This document shows, in pieces, positions 25,518-33,654 of a DNA stretch of 64,000 nt. The position numbers and the translations under genes were made by a program. Where the stretch lies: NCBI GenBank assembly GCA_024998565.1, contig JACOEM010000005.1, forward strand, positions 62,001 through 126,000, read 5' to 3'. The DNA comes from Nitrospira sp. Its GTDB lineage: Bacteria; Nitrospirota; Nitrospiria; Nitrospirales; Nitrospiraceae. The notes below the pieces were generated by a model. It saw only the letters and a list, made by a program, of their open reading frames with translations, did no database searches and was not told where the DNA came from. Each line of letters starts with the position of its first letter. Position 1 is the stretch's first letter.

Positions 25518-25868
25518 TCAGAGCATCTTGGTGATCGTGTCGGCCGGGCGCGCCAGCATGGCCTTATCGCCCTTTTCGACGAGCGGACGTTGAATCAAAT
25601 CCGGATGCAGGACCATCAGGTCGAGCAGATGGTCCTCGCTCATTGCCGGGTCGGCCAGCTTCAGCGACTTGTAGAGATCTTCTTTCGTGCGCAGGACCTC
25701 GCGAGCCGTTAGTCCGGCTTTCTGGAGCAGGCCTTTGAGTTGGCTCTTTGTGAACGGTTGCTCATAATAATTGATCGCCTTGAACGGTTGGCCGCTCTCG
25801 CGCACGATCCGCACGGCCTCGCGACACGTCGAACAGGTGGGTTTCTGATAGATTGTGATCTCCGCCAT
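25518..25868 (-). CDS. ArsC/Spx-family thioredoxin-fold protein
   Basis: 116 residues. MAEITIYQKPTCSTCREAVR has the ArsC/Spx CxxC active site at about 12-15, followed by PFKAINYYEQPF, the LRTKEDLYK segment and DLIQRPLVEKGDKAMLARP, matching the arsenate reductase-related family. It may reduce arsenate with glutathione/glutaredoxin or have another thiol role; there is no ars operon here, so arsenate specificity is not shown. ATG 25868 is the natural start of the fold, although the AAGGAG is farther away than usual. Confidence 0.85.
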   Translation of the reverse strand: MAEITIYQKPTCSTCREAVRIVRESGQPFKAINYYEQPFTKSQLKGLLQKAGLTAREVLRTKEDLYKSLKLADPAMSEDHLLDLMVLHPDLIQRPLVEKGDKAMLARPADTITKML

Positions 25869-25901
25869 GCTTTCAGCCTTGCTCCTTCTTCGTAGGTTCT
25901 C

Positions 25902-25930
25902 TTGACGCAAATTTTTGACCTGTGTTACAT
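25902..25930 (+). promoter_or_regulatory. Candidate promoter of the CxxC protein gene
   Basis: TTGACG (25902-25907) and TTACAT (25925-25930) with 17-bp spacing, 41 nt before the ATG at 25971. Confidence 0.4.
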
Positions 25931-25970
25931 GGACACACGAGACTTCACCCTAGAGCGATACTGTTGACCT

Positions 25971-26348
25971 ATGCCGATTTTCGGAACCGACACCAGCGAT
26001 CAGGCCGGCAAATTTTCCTGTGCGTCAGCGACGCAACGCACCCTGAAAGATCTGCGCACCAAACGCAAGGGGCAGCCGGTGTTTGTCGTCGGGCACCGGC
26101 TGGAGCGGAAAGGCAAGGAAGCCACCTTTGAAGTGTTCAATGATCGCCTGGCCATCATTCGCTTCGATGACGAGGTCAAGCTAGGCTATGATCCCTTTGA
26201 ACTCCTGCTCCCCACCGAGATCGACGAGCAAGGGGTGGCATACTTCGAAATCCGCACCTGCCGCCAGTGCGAGCAATTCTTTCCGCTCACGGCCGACGAA
26301 TGCGACGCCGACGAAGAACCGACCGTCTGTCCCGACTGCGCATCCTAA
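25971..26348 (+). CDS. Hypothetical protein with C-terminal zinc-ribbon-like cysteines
   Basis: 125 residues. A beta-rich middle (QPVFVVGHRLERKGKEATFEVFNDRLAIIRF) is followed by CRQC and CPDC pairs separated by an acidic loop of about 23 residues, an arrangement able to hold a zinc ion. No family is recognised. It is divergent from the ArsC-like gene and has a promoter candidate of its own. Its 3' flank is occupied by a degenerate inverted-repeat element. Confidence 0.6.
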   Translation: MPIFGTDTSDQAGKFSCASATQRTLKDLRTKRKGQPVFVVGHRLERKGKEATFEVFNDRLAIIRFDDEVKLGYDPFELLLPTEIDEQGVAYFEIRTCRQCEQFFPLTADECDADEEPTVCPDCAS

Positions 26349-26362
26349 CGACCACCTCCCGG

Positions 26363-26504
26363 GATGCGCAAAAAGTCCGTCCTCCTGGTCCGTCGTTCGT
26401 GAAACCTCGATCGTCTTTCGTTTCAGCCCCATTGCAGTTCCCGACGAGATGCGCTTCACGTTTTACGGATGTCGAGAACGCCGCTGGCGGATTTTTTCCG
26501 CATC
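26363..26504. repeat. MITE-like inverted-repeat element, copy B (degenerate)
   Basis: The ends are inverted copies of GATGCGGAAAAA(G/A)TCC. Read on the minus strand, the right arm continues as CGCCAGCGGCGTTCTCG, identical to the left arm of copy A at 3694-3720. The interior differs from copies A and C. It fills the gap between the convergent genes ending at 26348 and 26509. Confidence 0.65.
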
Positions 26505-26508
26505 GTAA

Positions 26509-26898
26509 CTAGTCTGCCAACGGGGCAATTTCCACCGCTTTTTTAATCAAGCAATCCCCGGCATACCCCTGCAGCGCCATCGGCAGCATACTGGCATCGA
26601 GCACCCGTGCCGAGGTGACTTTGAATCCGTCTCCCATCTTCATCCCTTCAAGCTTAAGGGCATGACAGACTTCCAGCGTGCGCCAGACGGGATTCCCGAG
26701 GATCAATTCTCCGGGCAGAAGTTTCAAGTCGGAGACGGCGCCATCAAGCAGCGCCTTGGCCGACACGCGCGACCTGTCTTTCGGCACATCGCTGACGACG
26801 GCAAACACGACCGTGTCGTCATCGGCCCAGACCGGGACGAACAGACTCAGTGTCAGCGATGTCACAATTCCCCACGTCCGCAAGCGGAACCAGCTCAT
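26509..26898 (-). CDS. Hypothetical secreted protein
   Basis: 129 residues with a Sec signal peptide (about 1-25, PVWADDD) and a mature domain containing two cysteines (CHALKLEG and GDCLIKK) that could form a disulfide. No family is recognised. Its start is 3 nt after the stop of the small membrane protein gene at 26902-27138, so the two are probably co-transcribed. Confidence 0.6.
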   Translation of the reverse strand: MSWFRLRTWGIVTSLTLSLFVPVWADDDTVVFAVVSDVPKDRSRVSAKALLDGAVSDLKLLPGELILGNPVWRTLEVCHALKLEGMKMGDGFKVTSARVLDASMLPMALQGYAGDCLIKKAVEIAPLAD

Positions 26899-26901
26899 GC
26901 C

Positions 26902-27138
26902 TCACCTCGTGGTTGCGTACGGAGACTGATTGGAAGGGATCCGGCGATCAGCGGACGGGGCTTCTGCGGGCGCGACCGGGATCGATCCGGCGCCGGGTCC
27001 GCCGTGACTCAAGGTGCTGCGCCCGATGCGTGGTTCAACCGGAGAGGCTGCCGGTCGTTCATCGCGCCCGAGCATGAACAAGGCCACGCCCAACACCAGA
27101 AGCCCGAGTAGGATAAGGATCCGTGTCACACCGCTCAC
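26902..27138 (-). CDS. Small membrane-anchored hypothetical protein
   Basis: 78 residues from a GTG. One hydrophobic segment (about 6-23, ILILLGLLVLGVALFML) is followed by a Pro/Ala/Ser-rich tail expected in the periplasm. No family is recognised. It lies immediately upstream of the secreted protein gene at 26509-26898. The ribosome-binding site is weak, so the start is uncertain. Confidence 0.45.
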   Translation of the reverse strand: MSGVTRILILLGLLVLGVALFMLGRDERPAASPVEPRIGRSTLSHGGPGAGSIPVAPAEAPSADRRIPSNQSPYATTR

Positions 27139-27361
27139 TCAATGCCTCACAACGAGTCACACGTCGTTCAGTGAGTATGCCAAGCGGGCCGCACCAATTC
27201 AAGGTGAGAGCTGAGTCGGCACCGTGGATCATGGTAAGCTCAGCCAGGCACGTGTGTGGACAGTGGCGTCGAAGCAGCGGCACGCGGGAGGACATCTCCA
27301 GGCGCCGGATGCATACGTGGTGGGTCATCATTCGTGTTGTTGAAGAGAGGAGAGGGAGACT

Positions 27362-28495
27362 ATGCCGCACGACTTCATGCCGGGGCTTGCCGGTGTTCCT
27401 GCCGCAAAATCAGCGATCAGCGATGTCGATGGAACGCGAGGAGTACTTGAATATCGCGGCATCCGCGTTGAGGAACTCTGCCAGCACTCGTCGTTTCTCG
27501 AAACGAGTTATCTGCTGCTGTTCGGTCGATTGCCGACTGCGCCTGAGCTCACACAATGGGTGGATGACGTCACGCATCACCGGCGCATCAAATTTCGCAT
27601 CGTCGATCTATTGAAGGTGATGCCCGAGCATGGGCACCCCATGGATGCGTTGCAGGCGGCCGTCGCGGCACTCGGCATGTTCTACCCGGGCCGCAATGTG
27701 AAGGACGTGGCCAACAACTACTGGTCGGCAGTCCGACTGATCGCCAAACTCCCCACCATCGTAGCCGCCTGGGCGCGCCTGAGACGCGGAGACGAGTACA
27801 TCCCGCCGCGGGACGATTTGCCGTTTTCCGATAACTTTCTCTATATGCTGACCGAAACCGTTCCGCATCCGCTGTGGAGCGAAGTCTTCGACGACTGCCT
27901 GATTCTGCACGCCGAACACACCATGAACGCCTCGACCTTTGCCGGCATGGTGACGGCTTCCACCCTGGCCGACCCGTATACCGTAGTGGCCTCCTCGATC
28001 GGCGCGCTGAAGGGCCCGCTGCACGGCGGCGCGAATGAAGAGGTCGTGATGATGCTGAGAGAAATCGGCACCCCGGCTCAAGCCCGCGCGGCAGTCGAAG
28101 CCAGGCTGGAAGGGAAACACAAACTCATGGGGTTCGGGCACCGGGTCTATAAGGTGAAAGATCCGCGCGCGACCGTGCTGCAGGACCTCTGCATGCGTCT
28201 CTTCAACGTCTGTGGAACGTCTCCGCTGTATGAAGTGGCGGTGGCGGTGGAGCAACTCGCGGGTGAGCGACTGACGGACAAAGGGATTTACCCGAACGTC
28301 GACTTTTACTCCGGTATCATCTACGACAAGATGGGCATCGAGGTGGATCTCTTTACGCCGCTGTTCGCCATGGCGCGAGTGAGCGGGTGGCTGGCGCATT
28401 GGCTGGAGCAATTACGGGAGAACAAACTCTATCGGCCCGACCAGATCTATTCCGGCGAACATGACCGGCACTATGTGCCGATCGACAAGCGGTAG
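27362..28495 (+). CDS. gltA: Citrate synthase
   Basis: 377 residues, the length of the short (non-E. coli) citrate synthases. Catalytic signatures are HAEHTMNAST (His near 183), GPLHGGANE (near 220), GFGHRVYKVKDPR (near 258) and DFYSGIIYDKMG with the catalytic Asp near 314. It condenses acetyl-CoA and oxaloacetate to citrate. The ATG follows GAGAGGGAGACT. With fumarase and malic enzyme nearby it belongs to the central carbon cycle; in an autotroph using the reductive TCA cycle it could work in either direction (inference). A 2-methylcitrate synthase role cannot be excluded from sequence alone. Confidence 0.93.
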   Translation: MPHDFMPGLAGVPAAKSAISDVDGTRGVLEYRGIRVEELCQHSSFLETSYLLLFGRLPTAPELTQWVDDVTHHRRIKFRIVDLLKVMPEHGHPMDALQAAVAALGMFYPGRNVKDVANNYWSAVRLIAKLPTIVAAWARLRRGDEYIPPRDDLPFSDNFLYMLTETVPHPLWSEVFDDCLILHAEHTMNASTFAGMVTASTLADPYTVVASSIGALKGPLHGGANEEVVMMLREIGTPAQARAAVEARLEGKHKLMGFGHRVYKVKDPRATVLQDLCMRLFNVCGTSPLYEVAVAVEQLAGERLTDKGIYPNVDFYSGIIYDKMGIEVDLFTPLFAMARVSGWLAHWLEQLRENKLYRPDQIYSGEHDRHYVPIDKR

Positions 28496-28506
28496 TGGAG
28501 TGACGG

Positions 28507-28596
28507 TTACTCCGTGCGACCGATGAACCACCACAAGACAATCGATGTCACAAACATGATACCGCCGAGCAGCGCATAAGACATGTATTCCAGCAT
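28507..28596 (-). CDS. 29-residue single-pass membrane peptide
   Basis: A 29-codon frame from ATG 28596 to TAA 28507. GGGAGG lies eight bases before the ATG. A single hydrophobic segment (about residues 8-25, ALLGGIMFVTSIVLWWFI) is followed by GRTE. The form resembles small accessory subunits of membrane complexes, but no family is recognised. Its 3' end lies 12 nt from that of gltA, on the opposite strand. Confidence 0.5.
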   Translation of the reverse strand: MLEYMSYALLGGIMFVTSIVLWWFIGRTE

Positions 28597-28784
28597 GGTC
28601 ATCGCCTCCCTGTGTGAAGGGGGCTACTAAATAATGCCGGGGGTCCCAATGTCAAGACCCCGTCGCCGACTTTAACTCTTCCGGCCCGGGCCTTGACTTC
28701 AGCAGCGTGGATATTACCTCCTTTCTAGTACGTAGGATGTTCCAAGTGAACGGCGTCAACACATCCACACAAGGAGGTTCCACC

Positions 28785-29240
28785 ATGGCGATTGTACGAT
28801 GGGATCCGTTCAGGGAATTGGAGGAGATGTCCGACCGGTTGAACCGGATGATTGCACGACCCTCAACCGGTACGCCTACCGGGCAGGGGAAGGAAGTCAT
28901 GACCGTTGCCGACTGGACCCCGACCGTCGACATCAGCGAAACCGAAAGCGAGTATGCCATTAAGGCTGAGCTTCCGGAGGTGAAAAAGGAAGATGTGAAG
29001 GTCACGGTCGAAGATGCGGTCCTCACCATTCAGGGTGAACGGAAACAGGAAAAGGAAGAAAAGGGCAAGAAGTACCATCGTATCGAACGGTCCTACGGTC
29101 GGTTTGTACGGAGCTTCACCCTTCCCGATTCGGTCGACGAGAGCAAGGTGAGGGCAGAGTATGCGGATGGTGTTCTGCACCTGCATCTCCCGAAATCGGA
29201 GAAGGCGAAACCGAAACAGATCGACGTCAAGATCTCCTAA
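28785..29240 (+). CDS. Hsp20/alpha-crystallin small heat-shock protein
   Basis: 151 residues. The N-terminal arm starts MAIVRWDPFRELEEMSDRLN, as in many bacterial Hsp20 proteins. The alpha-crystallin domain (about 45-140) has TPTVDISETESEYAIKAELP, the VTVEDAVLTIQGERK strand and the closing motif GVLHLHLPKSE. It binds unfolding proteins without ATP. ATG 28785 has AAGGAGG seven bases upstream and decides the start against a longer open frame from 28707. A strong terminator follows. Confidence 0.93.
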   Translation: MAIVRWDPFRELEEMSDRLNRMIARPSTGTPTGQGKEVMTVADWTPTVDISETESEYAIKAELPEVKKEDVKVTVEDAVLTIQGERKQEKEEKGKKYHRIERSYGRFVRSFTLPDSVDESKVRAEYADGVLHLHLPKSEKAKPKQIDVKIS

Positions 29241-29263
29241 CGAGATCCGATACCATGAGAAGG

Positions 29264-29295
29264 AAGGCCCGCCCCCGGCGGGCCTTTTCTTTTTC
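29264..29295 (+). terminator. Intrinsic terminator of the hsp20 gene
   Basis: AAGGCCCGCC (29264-29273) and GGCGGGCCTT (29277-29286) form a perfect 10-bp stem with a 3-nt loop, followed by a T-rich tract, 24 nt after the stop. Confidence 0.9.
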
Positions 29296-29479
29296 ACCAT
29301 CCCGCCTGCCATCGCATCACCATCTCACCGCCTCACCGTCGGCCCGGGCCGCTTGGTTCACGGACAGGTGAGCGCAATTTCCACTCCCGGACGCAGCCAT
29401 GCTTGTGCTTCCGCACGGGGACCGTTTAAGATGCGCGGCTCCAGCACGTCAACCGCCAGGTAATCGAGGAGACCCGACG

Positions 29480-30934
29480 ATGAAGAAAGCTTCGCGCACA
29501 ACCGGCACCGCCGCATCCATGACCACCTCCACGCGCATGGAGCGCGACACGATGGGAGAACTGCCGGTTCCCTCCAATGCCTATTATGGGGTCCAGACCG
29601 CCCGCGCGATCGAGAACTTCCCGATCAGTTCGCTTCGTATTCCCCGCGCCATGATCCGGGCCATGGGACTCATCAAACGCGCCGCCGCCTCGGTGAACCA
29701 CTCGTTGAAACTGCTCGACAAGAAACCGGCCGACGCCATCGTTCGGGCCGCCACCGAAGTGGTGGAGGGGCGCCTGGATGCCGAATTCCCGGTCGATATT
29801 TTCCAAACCGGCTCCGGCACCTCGACCAATATGAACACCAACGAAGTCATCTCCAACCGGGCCACGGAACTGCTCGGCGGCGCCAGAGGCAGCAAACTGG
29901 TGCACCCGAACGACCATGTGAACCTGGGCCAATCCAGCAACGACGTGGTTCCGACCGCCATCCACATTGCAGCCTCGGAAACGATCCAACGGCAATTGAT
30001 TCCCGCGCTCACCCGGCTGCAGAAGGCGCTCAACGGCAAAGCCCGCGAGTTCGATAAGATCGTCAAGATCGGCCGGACCCACTTGCAGGATGCAACGCCG
30101 GTCCGGTTGGGACAGGAATTCGGCGGCTATGCCAGACAGATCGAGCTGGGCATCGCACGGATGAAGCGGGCTCAGGCGGCCCTCAGCGAAGTAGCCCTGG
30201 GAGGCACCGCCGTCGGCACCGGACTCAATTGCCATCCGAAATTCGCCGGCAAGGTCATGGCCATCATTTCGAAGGAAACGGGCTGCGCTTTCAAGGAAGC
30301 CGTCAACCACTTCGAAGGACAGTCCGCCCAGGACTCATTGGTCGAGGCCAGCGGGGAATTGCGCACCCTGGCGGTCAGCTTGATGAAGATCGCCAACGAC
30401 ATTCGCTGGCTCGGGTCAGGTCCGCGCTGCGGACTCGGCGAGATCAATCTTCCGGAAACCCAGCCTGGCTCCTCCATCATGCCGGGCAAAGTCAATCCGG
30501 TCATTGCGGAATCCGTCACCATGGTCTGCGCCCAAGTGATCGGCAATGACGTCACGATCACCGTGGGAGGCCAGGCGGCTAATTTCGAGTTGATCGTGAT
30601 GCTGCCGGTGATGGCCTACAACCTGCTGCAATCCATCGAGCTGCTGGCAACGGCCTCGACAAACTTTGCGGTGAAATGCATCGAAGGCATCAAGGCCAAC
30701 GAGGAACGCTGCAAGAGCTTGATCGAGGAAAGTCTCGCCATGTGCACCGCGCTCGCCCCGGTGATCGGCTACGAGGCGGCCGCAAAACTTGCCAAGGATG
30801 CCTATAAGTCCGGCAAGACCGTCAGGGAGGTGGCTCGTGAACAAAACGTGTTACCGGAAAAACGACTCAGCCAGCTCCTCGATCCATGGCGCATGACGCA
30901 AGCCGGCGGACCGGTCGGCAGTGCAGGCGGGTAG
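29480..30934 (+). CDS. fumC: Class II fumarate hydratase
   Basis: 484 residues of the fumarase/aspartase superfamily: GSGTSTNMNTNEVISNRA, VHPNDHVNLGQSSNDVVPTA, the catalytic His in IGRTHLQDATP (near 195) and the GSSIMPGKVNPV signature (near 329). Class II fumarases interconvert fumarate and malate without an iron-sulfur cluster. Aspartate ammonia-lyase is very similar and is the main alternative; the TCA context favours fumarase. ATG 29480 is preceded by GAGGAG; the open frame further 5' is not supported. It starts with an extension of about 20 Thr/Ser-rich residues. Confidence 0.88.
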   Translation: MKKASRTTGTAASMTTSTRMERDTMGELPVPSNAYYGVQTARAIENFPISSLRIPRAMIRAMGLIKRAAASVNHSLKLLDKKPADAIVRAATEVVEGRLDAEFPVDIFQTGSGTSTNMNTNEVISNRATELLGGARGSKLVHPNDHVNLGQSSNDVVPTAIHIAASETIQRQLIPALTRLQKALNGKAREFDKIVKIGRTHLQDATPVRLGQEFGGYARQIELGIARMKRAQAALSEVALGGTAVGTGLNCHPKFAGKVMAIISKETGCAFKEAVNHFEGQSAQDSLVEASGELRTLAVSLMKIANDIRWLGSGPRCGLGEINLPETQPGSSIMPGKVNPVIAESVTMVCAQVIGNDVTITVGGQAANFELIVMLPVMAYNLLQSIELLATASTNFAVKCIEGIKANEERCKSLIEESLAMCTALAPVIGYEAAAKLAKDAYKSGKTVREVAREQNVLPEKRLSQLLDPWRMTQAGGPVGSAGG

Positions 30935-31004
30935 GCGACTGCCGGACCGGCTCATCGGGCGTGACAATCCGCCAGAGGGTGGTTCACCGGGGCGGTCGGC
31001 GATT

Positions 31005-31034
31005 TTGACAGCCCGAGGAACCCTGTGCTAACGT
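31005..31034 (+). promoter_or_regulatory. Candidate sigma70-type promoter of the FAD oxidoreductase gene
   Basis: TTGACA (31005-31010) and TAACGT (31029-31034) with 18-bp spacing, about 80 nt before the ATG. An AT-rich leader with a short palindrome (GACCGTTCGACGGTC, around 31058-31072) follows. Confidence 0.55.
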
Positions 31035-31115
31035 GCGCAAAATTTTTAAACTTTCGACCGTTCGACGGTCTTCGTCATTAATAATTCACTTTCGATATAG
31101 ATTGAAGGGTAGATA

Positions 31116-32486
31116 ATGAGCGCAACCGGTTCTGAGACAAGCGGGCATGTCGTCATCGTCGTGGGCGCAGGCCCGGCTGGAATGGCCCTGGCCAAGAAGA
31201 TGGCGGATGCAGGCCACGAGGTCATCATTCTCAATCGCGACATCAAGTTCGGCGGATTGGCCGAGTACGGGATCTTCCCCAGTAAGCTCAAGCTGCGCGG
31301 CGGGTTGAAGAAGCAATATTGGGAGATGCTCGAGCAGCCCAATGTCCACTACTTCGGCAACGTCTCCGTCGGGCAGGGGAAGGACCTCACGGTTGAAGAT
31401 TTGCGCGGATTGGGTGCCAGCGCCGTCGCCTTTTCGATCGGCGCGCAGGGGACCAAAGCCATTGGGGTCGAAGGAGATTCCGCCAAGGGCGTATTTCACG
31501 CCAAGGACGTGGTCTACCACTTCAACCGCCTGCCTGGCTTCGGCGACCGTCCGTTCGACATGGGAAAACATGTCGCCATCATCGGCGTCGGCGACGTCAT
31601 GGTCGACATCGCCCACTGGTTGATCAAGTATAAGAAGGTGGAGCGCGTCACCGCCATTGCCCGCCGGGGGCCGGTCGAGCGCAAATACAACCCGAAAGAA
31701 ATCCGGGCCGTCTGCACCAACATGGATCAGGACGGCATCGCCACAGAGTTCGCCCGCATCAAGGACCGGCTGGCCGCAGTCGGTCAGAATGCCGACGAAG
31801 TGCTGGCGAGCATGACCTCAGAATTCACCAAGTGTGAACCGACGGGCAGCCCCTCCAAGATGGGATTTCGCTTTCTCGCCTCTCCTAAACGTGTGCTGGT
31901 CGACGCCAACAATCGCGTCCGCGCGCTTGAGATGGAAGAAAATAAGCTGGAGCCGAAAGGGGACGACACTGCCGCCGTCGGACTCAAACAATTGTACGAG
32001 TTTCCGGTCGACAGCGTGGTGTTCGCCGTGGGCGACCGGGTGGATGAAACCGTGGGGCTCCCCTATAAGAACGGCGTCTACGTCACCAACCCGAACAAGA
32101 CCGGAAACGATCCGGACGATTCCCTCTTTCAAGCGTATGACGAGAAATCAGGACAGATCGTTGAAGGCGTCTTTCTCGCCGGATGGGCCCGCAAAGCCAG
32201 CGAAGGTCTGGTGGGTATCGCCAAGCGGGACGGGGACTGGTGCGCGGAAGTAATCACCCGCTACCTGGCGACTCAAACGACACGCTCACGGGGAACGATG
32301 GATGGAGTGCTCGCGAAACTTCACACCATCCTCAAGGAGCGAAAGAGCCGGCCGGTGGACCTCGAAGGACTCAAGGTGCTGGATGCAGTGGAGAAAGCGC
32401 ATGCCGCCTCTCCCGACGCGATCGGGGAGTTTAAGTTTGCATCGAACGCCGACATGTTGGCCCACATCGAACGGGGGCGCGGCTAG
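31116..32486 (+). CDS. FAD/NAD(P)-dependent oxidoreductase, ferredoxin-NADP reductase/adrenodoxin reductase-like
   Basis: 456 residues. FAD-binding VVGAGPAGMALAKKMADAGH (about 15-34), GLAEYGIFP as in the glutamate synthase small subunit/adrenodoxin reductase group, and a second nucleotide-binding motif IIGVGDVMVDIAHWL (near 155) in place of the usual GxGxxA/G. The C-terminal GVFLAGWARKASEGLVGIAK resembles the closing FAD motif of FprA-type enzymes. It most likely moves electrons between NAD(P)H and ferredoxin or a similar carrier. No partner ferredoxin gene is adjacent. Confidence in the fold is high, in the exact substrate low. Confidence 0.82.
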   Translation: MSATGSETSGHVVIVVGAGPAGMALAKKMADAGHEVIILNRDIKFGGLAEYGIFPSKLKLRGGLKKQYWEMLEQPNVHYFGNVSVGQGKDLTVEDLRGLGASAVAFSIGAQGTKAIGVEGDSAKGVFHAKDVVYHFNRLPGFGDRPFDMGKHVAIIGVGDVMVDIAHWLIKYKKVERVTAIARRGPVERKYNPKEIRAVCTNMDQDGIATEFARIKDRLAAVGQNADEVLASMTSEFTKCEPTGSPSKMGFRFLASPKRVLVDANNRVRALEMEENKLEPKGDDTAAVGLKQLYEFPVDSVVFAVGDRVDETVGLPYKNGVYVTNPNKTGNDPDDSLFQAYDEKSGQIVEGVFLAGWARKASEGLVGIAKRDGDWCAEVITRYLATQTTRSRGTMDGVLAKLHTILKERKSRPVDLEGLKVLDAVEKAHAASPDAIGEFKFASNADMLAHIERGRG

Positions 32487-32507
32487 CCGCGCCCCACTCG
32501 ACATTCC

Positions 32508-33368
32508 TTACCCGTCGCCCCATTTCAGCTTTTCCCGCAGCACCTCATAATAGCTACTTTCCGGGAAACGGATCAGTCTGGTCATGTGCTCGAAAGCCCG
32601 GATCTCCACCGTGTCGCCCTGGGTCAACGCGACTCCCACCTGGCCGTCGAGTGTCGCCATCGCCCCATCATCCTTACTGGTCAAAGCCACTTCGATTTCT
32701 GCAGTGGCGGGCACAATCAGCGGTCGATGCGTGAGTGTGTGGGGGCAGATCGGCGTCAGGATCAATGACGGAACCGCCGGGCTGATGATAGGACCGCCGG
32801 CTGACAGCGAGTACGCGGTCGATCCCGTCGGCGTGCTGATGATCAACCCGTCTCCGCGCAGGTTCGTGACGAACTGCCCCTGAATCGAGATCTTGAGTTC
32901 GATCATCCGCGCGAGCGTGCCTTTGCTGATGACGACATCGTTTAAGACGACTCCGCGGGCGACCGTTTCGCCGTGCCGGTGCACGTGCGTCTTCAACATC
33001 AGTCGCTCGTCGAGCACGAAGTCGTTGGCGAATACCCGCTCAAGCGACGGGTATAAATTCTCCAAGACAACTTCGGTCAAGAATCCAAGGCCGCCCATAT
33101 TCACACCGAGAATCGGAATGCCGCGCTCGCCGGCCAATCGCGCCGCATTGAGCATCGTGCCGTCGCCCCCCAACACAAGCAGGACATCGGCCTTGCTGGC
33201 GAGCTGTGGCTTTTGAAACCCGCCTTGCTCGCCAAGCAAAGTCGTGGCGGTCGTATCCAAGAGCACGTCGATGTTCCGGGAACGAAGCCAAGTGACCACG
33301 GCCTGCACGGTGCTTTTCACTTCCGGAAATTTGGGTTTCGTCAGAATTCCGATGCTTTTGCTTTTCAT
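32508..33368 (-). CDS. nadK: NAD kinase
   Basis: 286 residues with LLVLGGDGTMLNAARL (GGDGT motif, near 70-80), NDVVISKG, and RGDGLIISTPTGSTAYSLSAGGPI (NAD-binding). It phosphorylates NAD to NADP in the cytoplasm. The length matches the family. It is convergent with the FAD oxidoreductase gene (21-nt gap). The ATG lacks a strong ribosome-binding site. Confidence 0.95.
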   Translation of the reverse strand: MKSKSIGILTKPKFPEVKSTVQAVVTWLRSRNIDVLLDTTATTLLGEQGGFQKPQLASKADVLLVLGGDGTMLNAARLAGERGIPILGVNMGGLGFLTEVVLENLYPSLERVFANDFVLDERLMLKTHVHRHGETVARGVVLNDVVISKGTLARMIELKISIQGQFVTNLRGDGLIISTPTGSTAYSLSAGGPIISPAVPSLILTPICPHTLTHRPLIVPATAEIEVALTSKDDGAMATLDGQVGVALTQGDTVEIRAFEHMTRLIRFPESSYYEVLREKLKWGDG

Positions 33369-33536
33369 AAGTAGGACCGCGATGCGCTGAGATGAGGTGC
33401 GGGTCGAAAGGTGCGGGATTGTATCGGGATGATTCTTTGACTGTCAAACAACCGAGCGACAGTACTCGACAAAACCCAGTCGCGTACACATGCGATTCAC
33501 CAGTCGTAGCGCGCCGTTCGCGATTCGCTCAATACC

Positions 33537-33565
33537 TTGACACCCCATATTGTGGTAGTTAGAAT
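33537..33565 (+). promoter_or_regulatory. Sigma70-type promoter of clpC
   Basis: TTGACA (33537-33542) and TAGAAT (33560-33565) with exactly 17 bp between them, 89 nt before the clpC ATG. No inverted repeat of the CIRCE or CtsR type was seen. Confidence 0.75.
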
Positions 33566-33654
33566 CACATCATCAGTATTTTCGAGCCTTTGAATTGCAT
33601 CAATTCACTCAGCTAAGGCTTCTCTTACAGACCCCATCACCATAAGGAGGCGGG

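Noticed and set aside
27123-27614. 163-codon plus-strand frame over the 5' end of citrate synthase
   Set aside because: It overlaps well-supported gltA codons in another frame and has no motif or ribosome-binding site.
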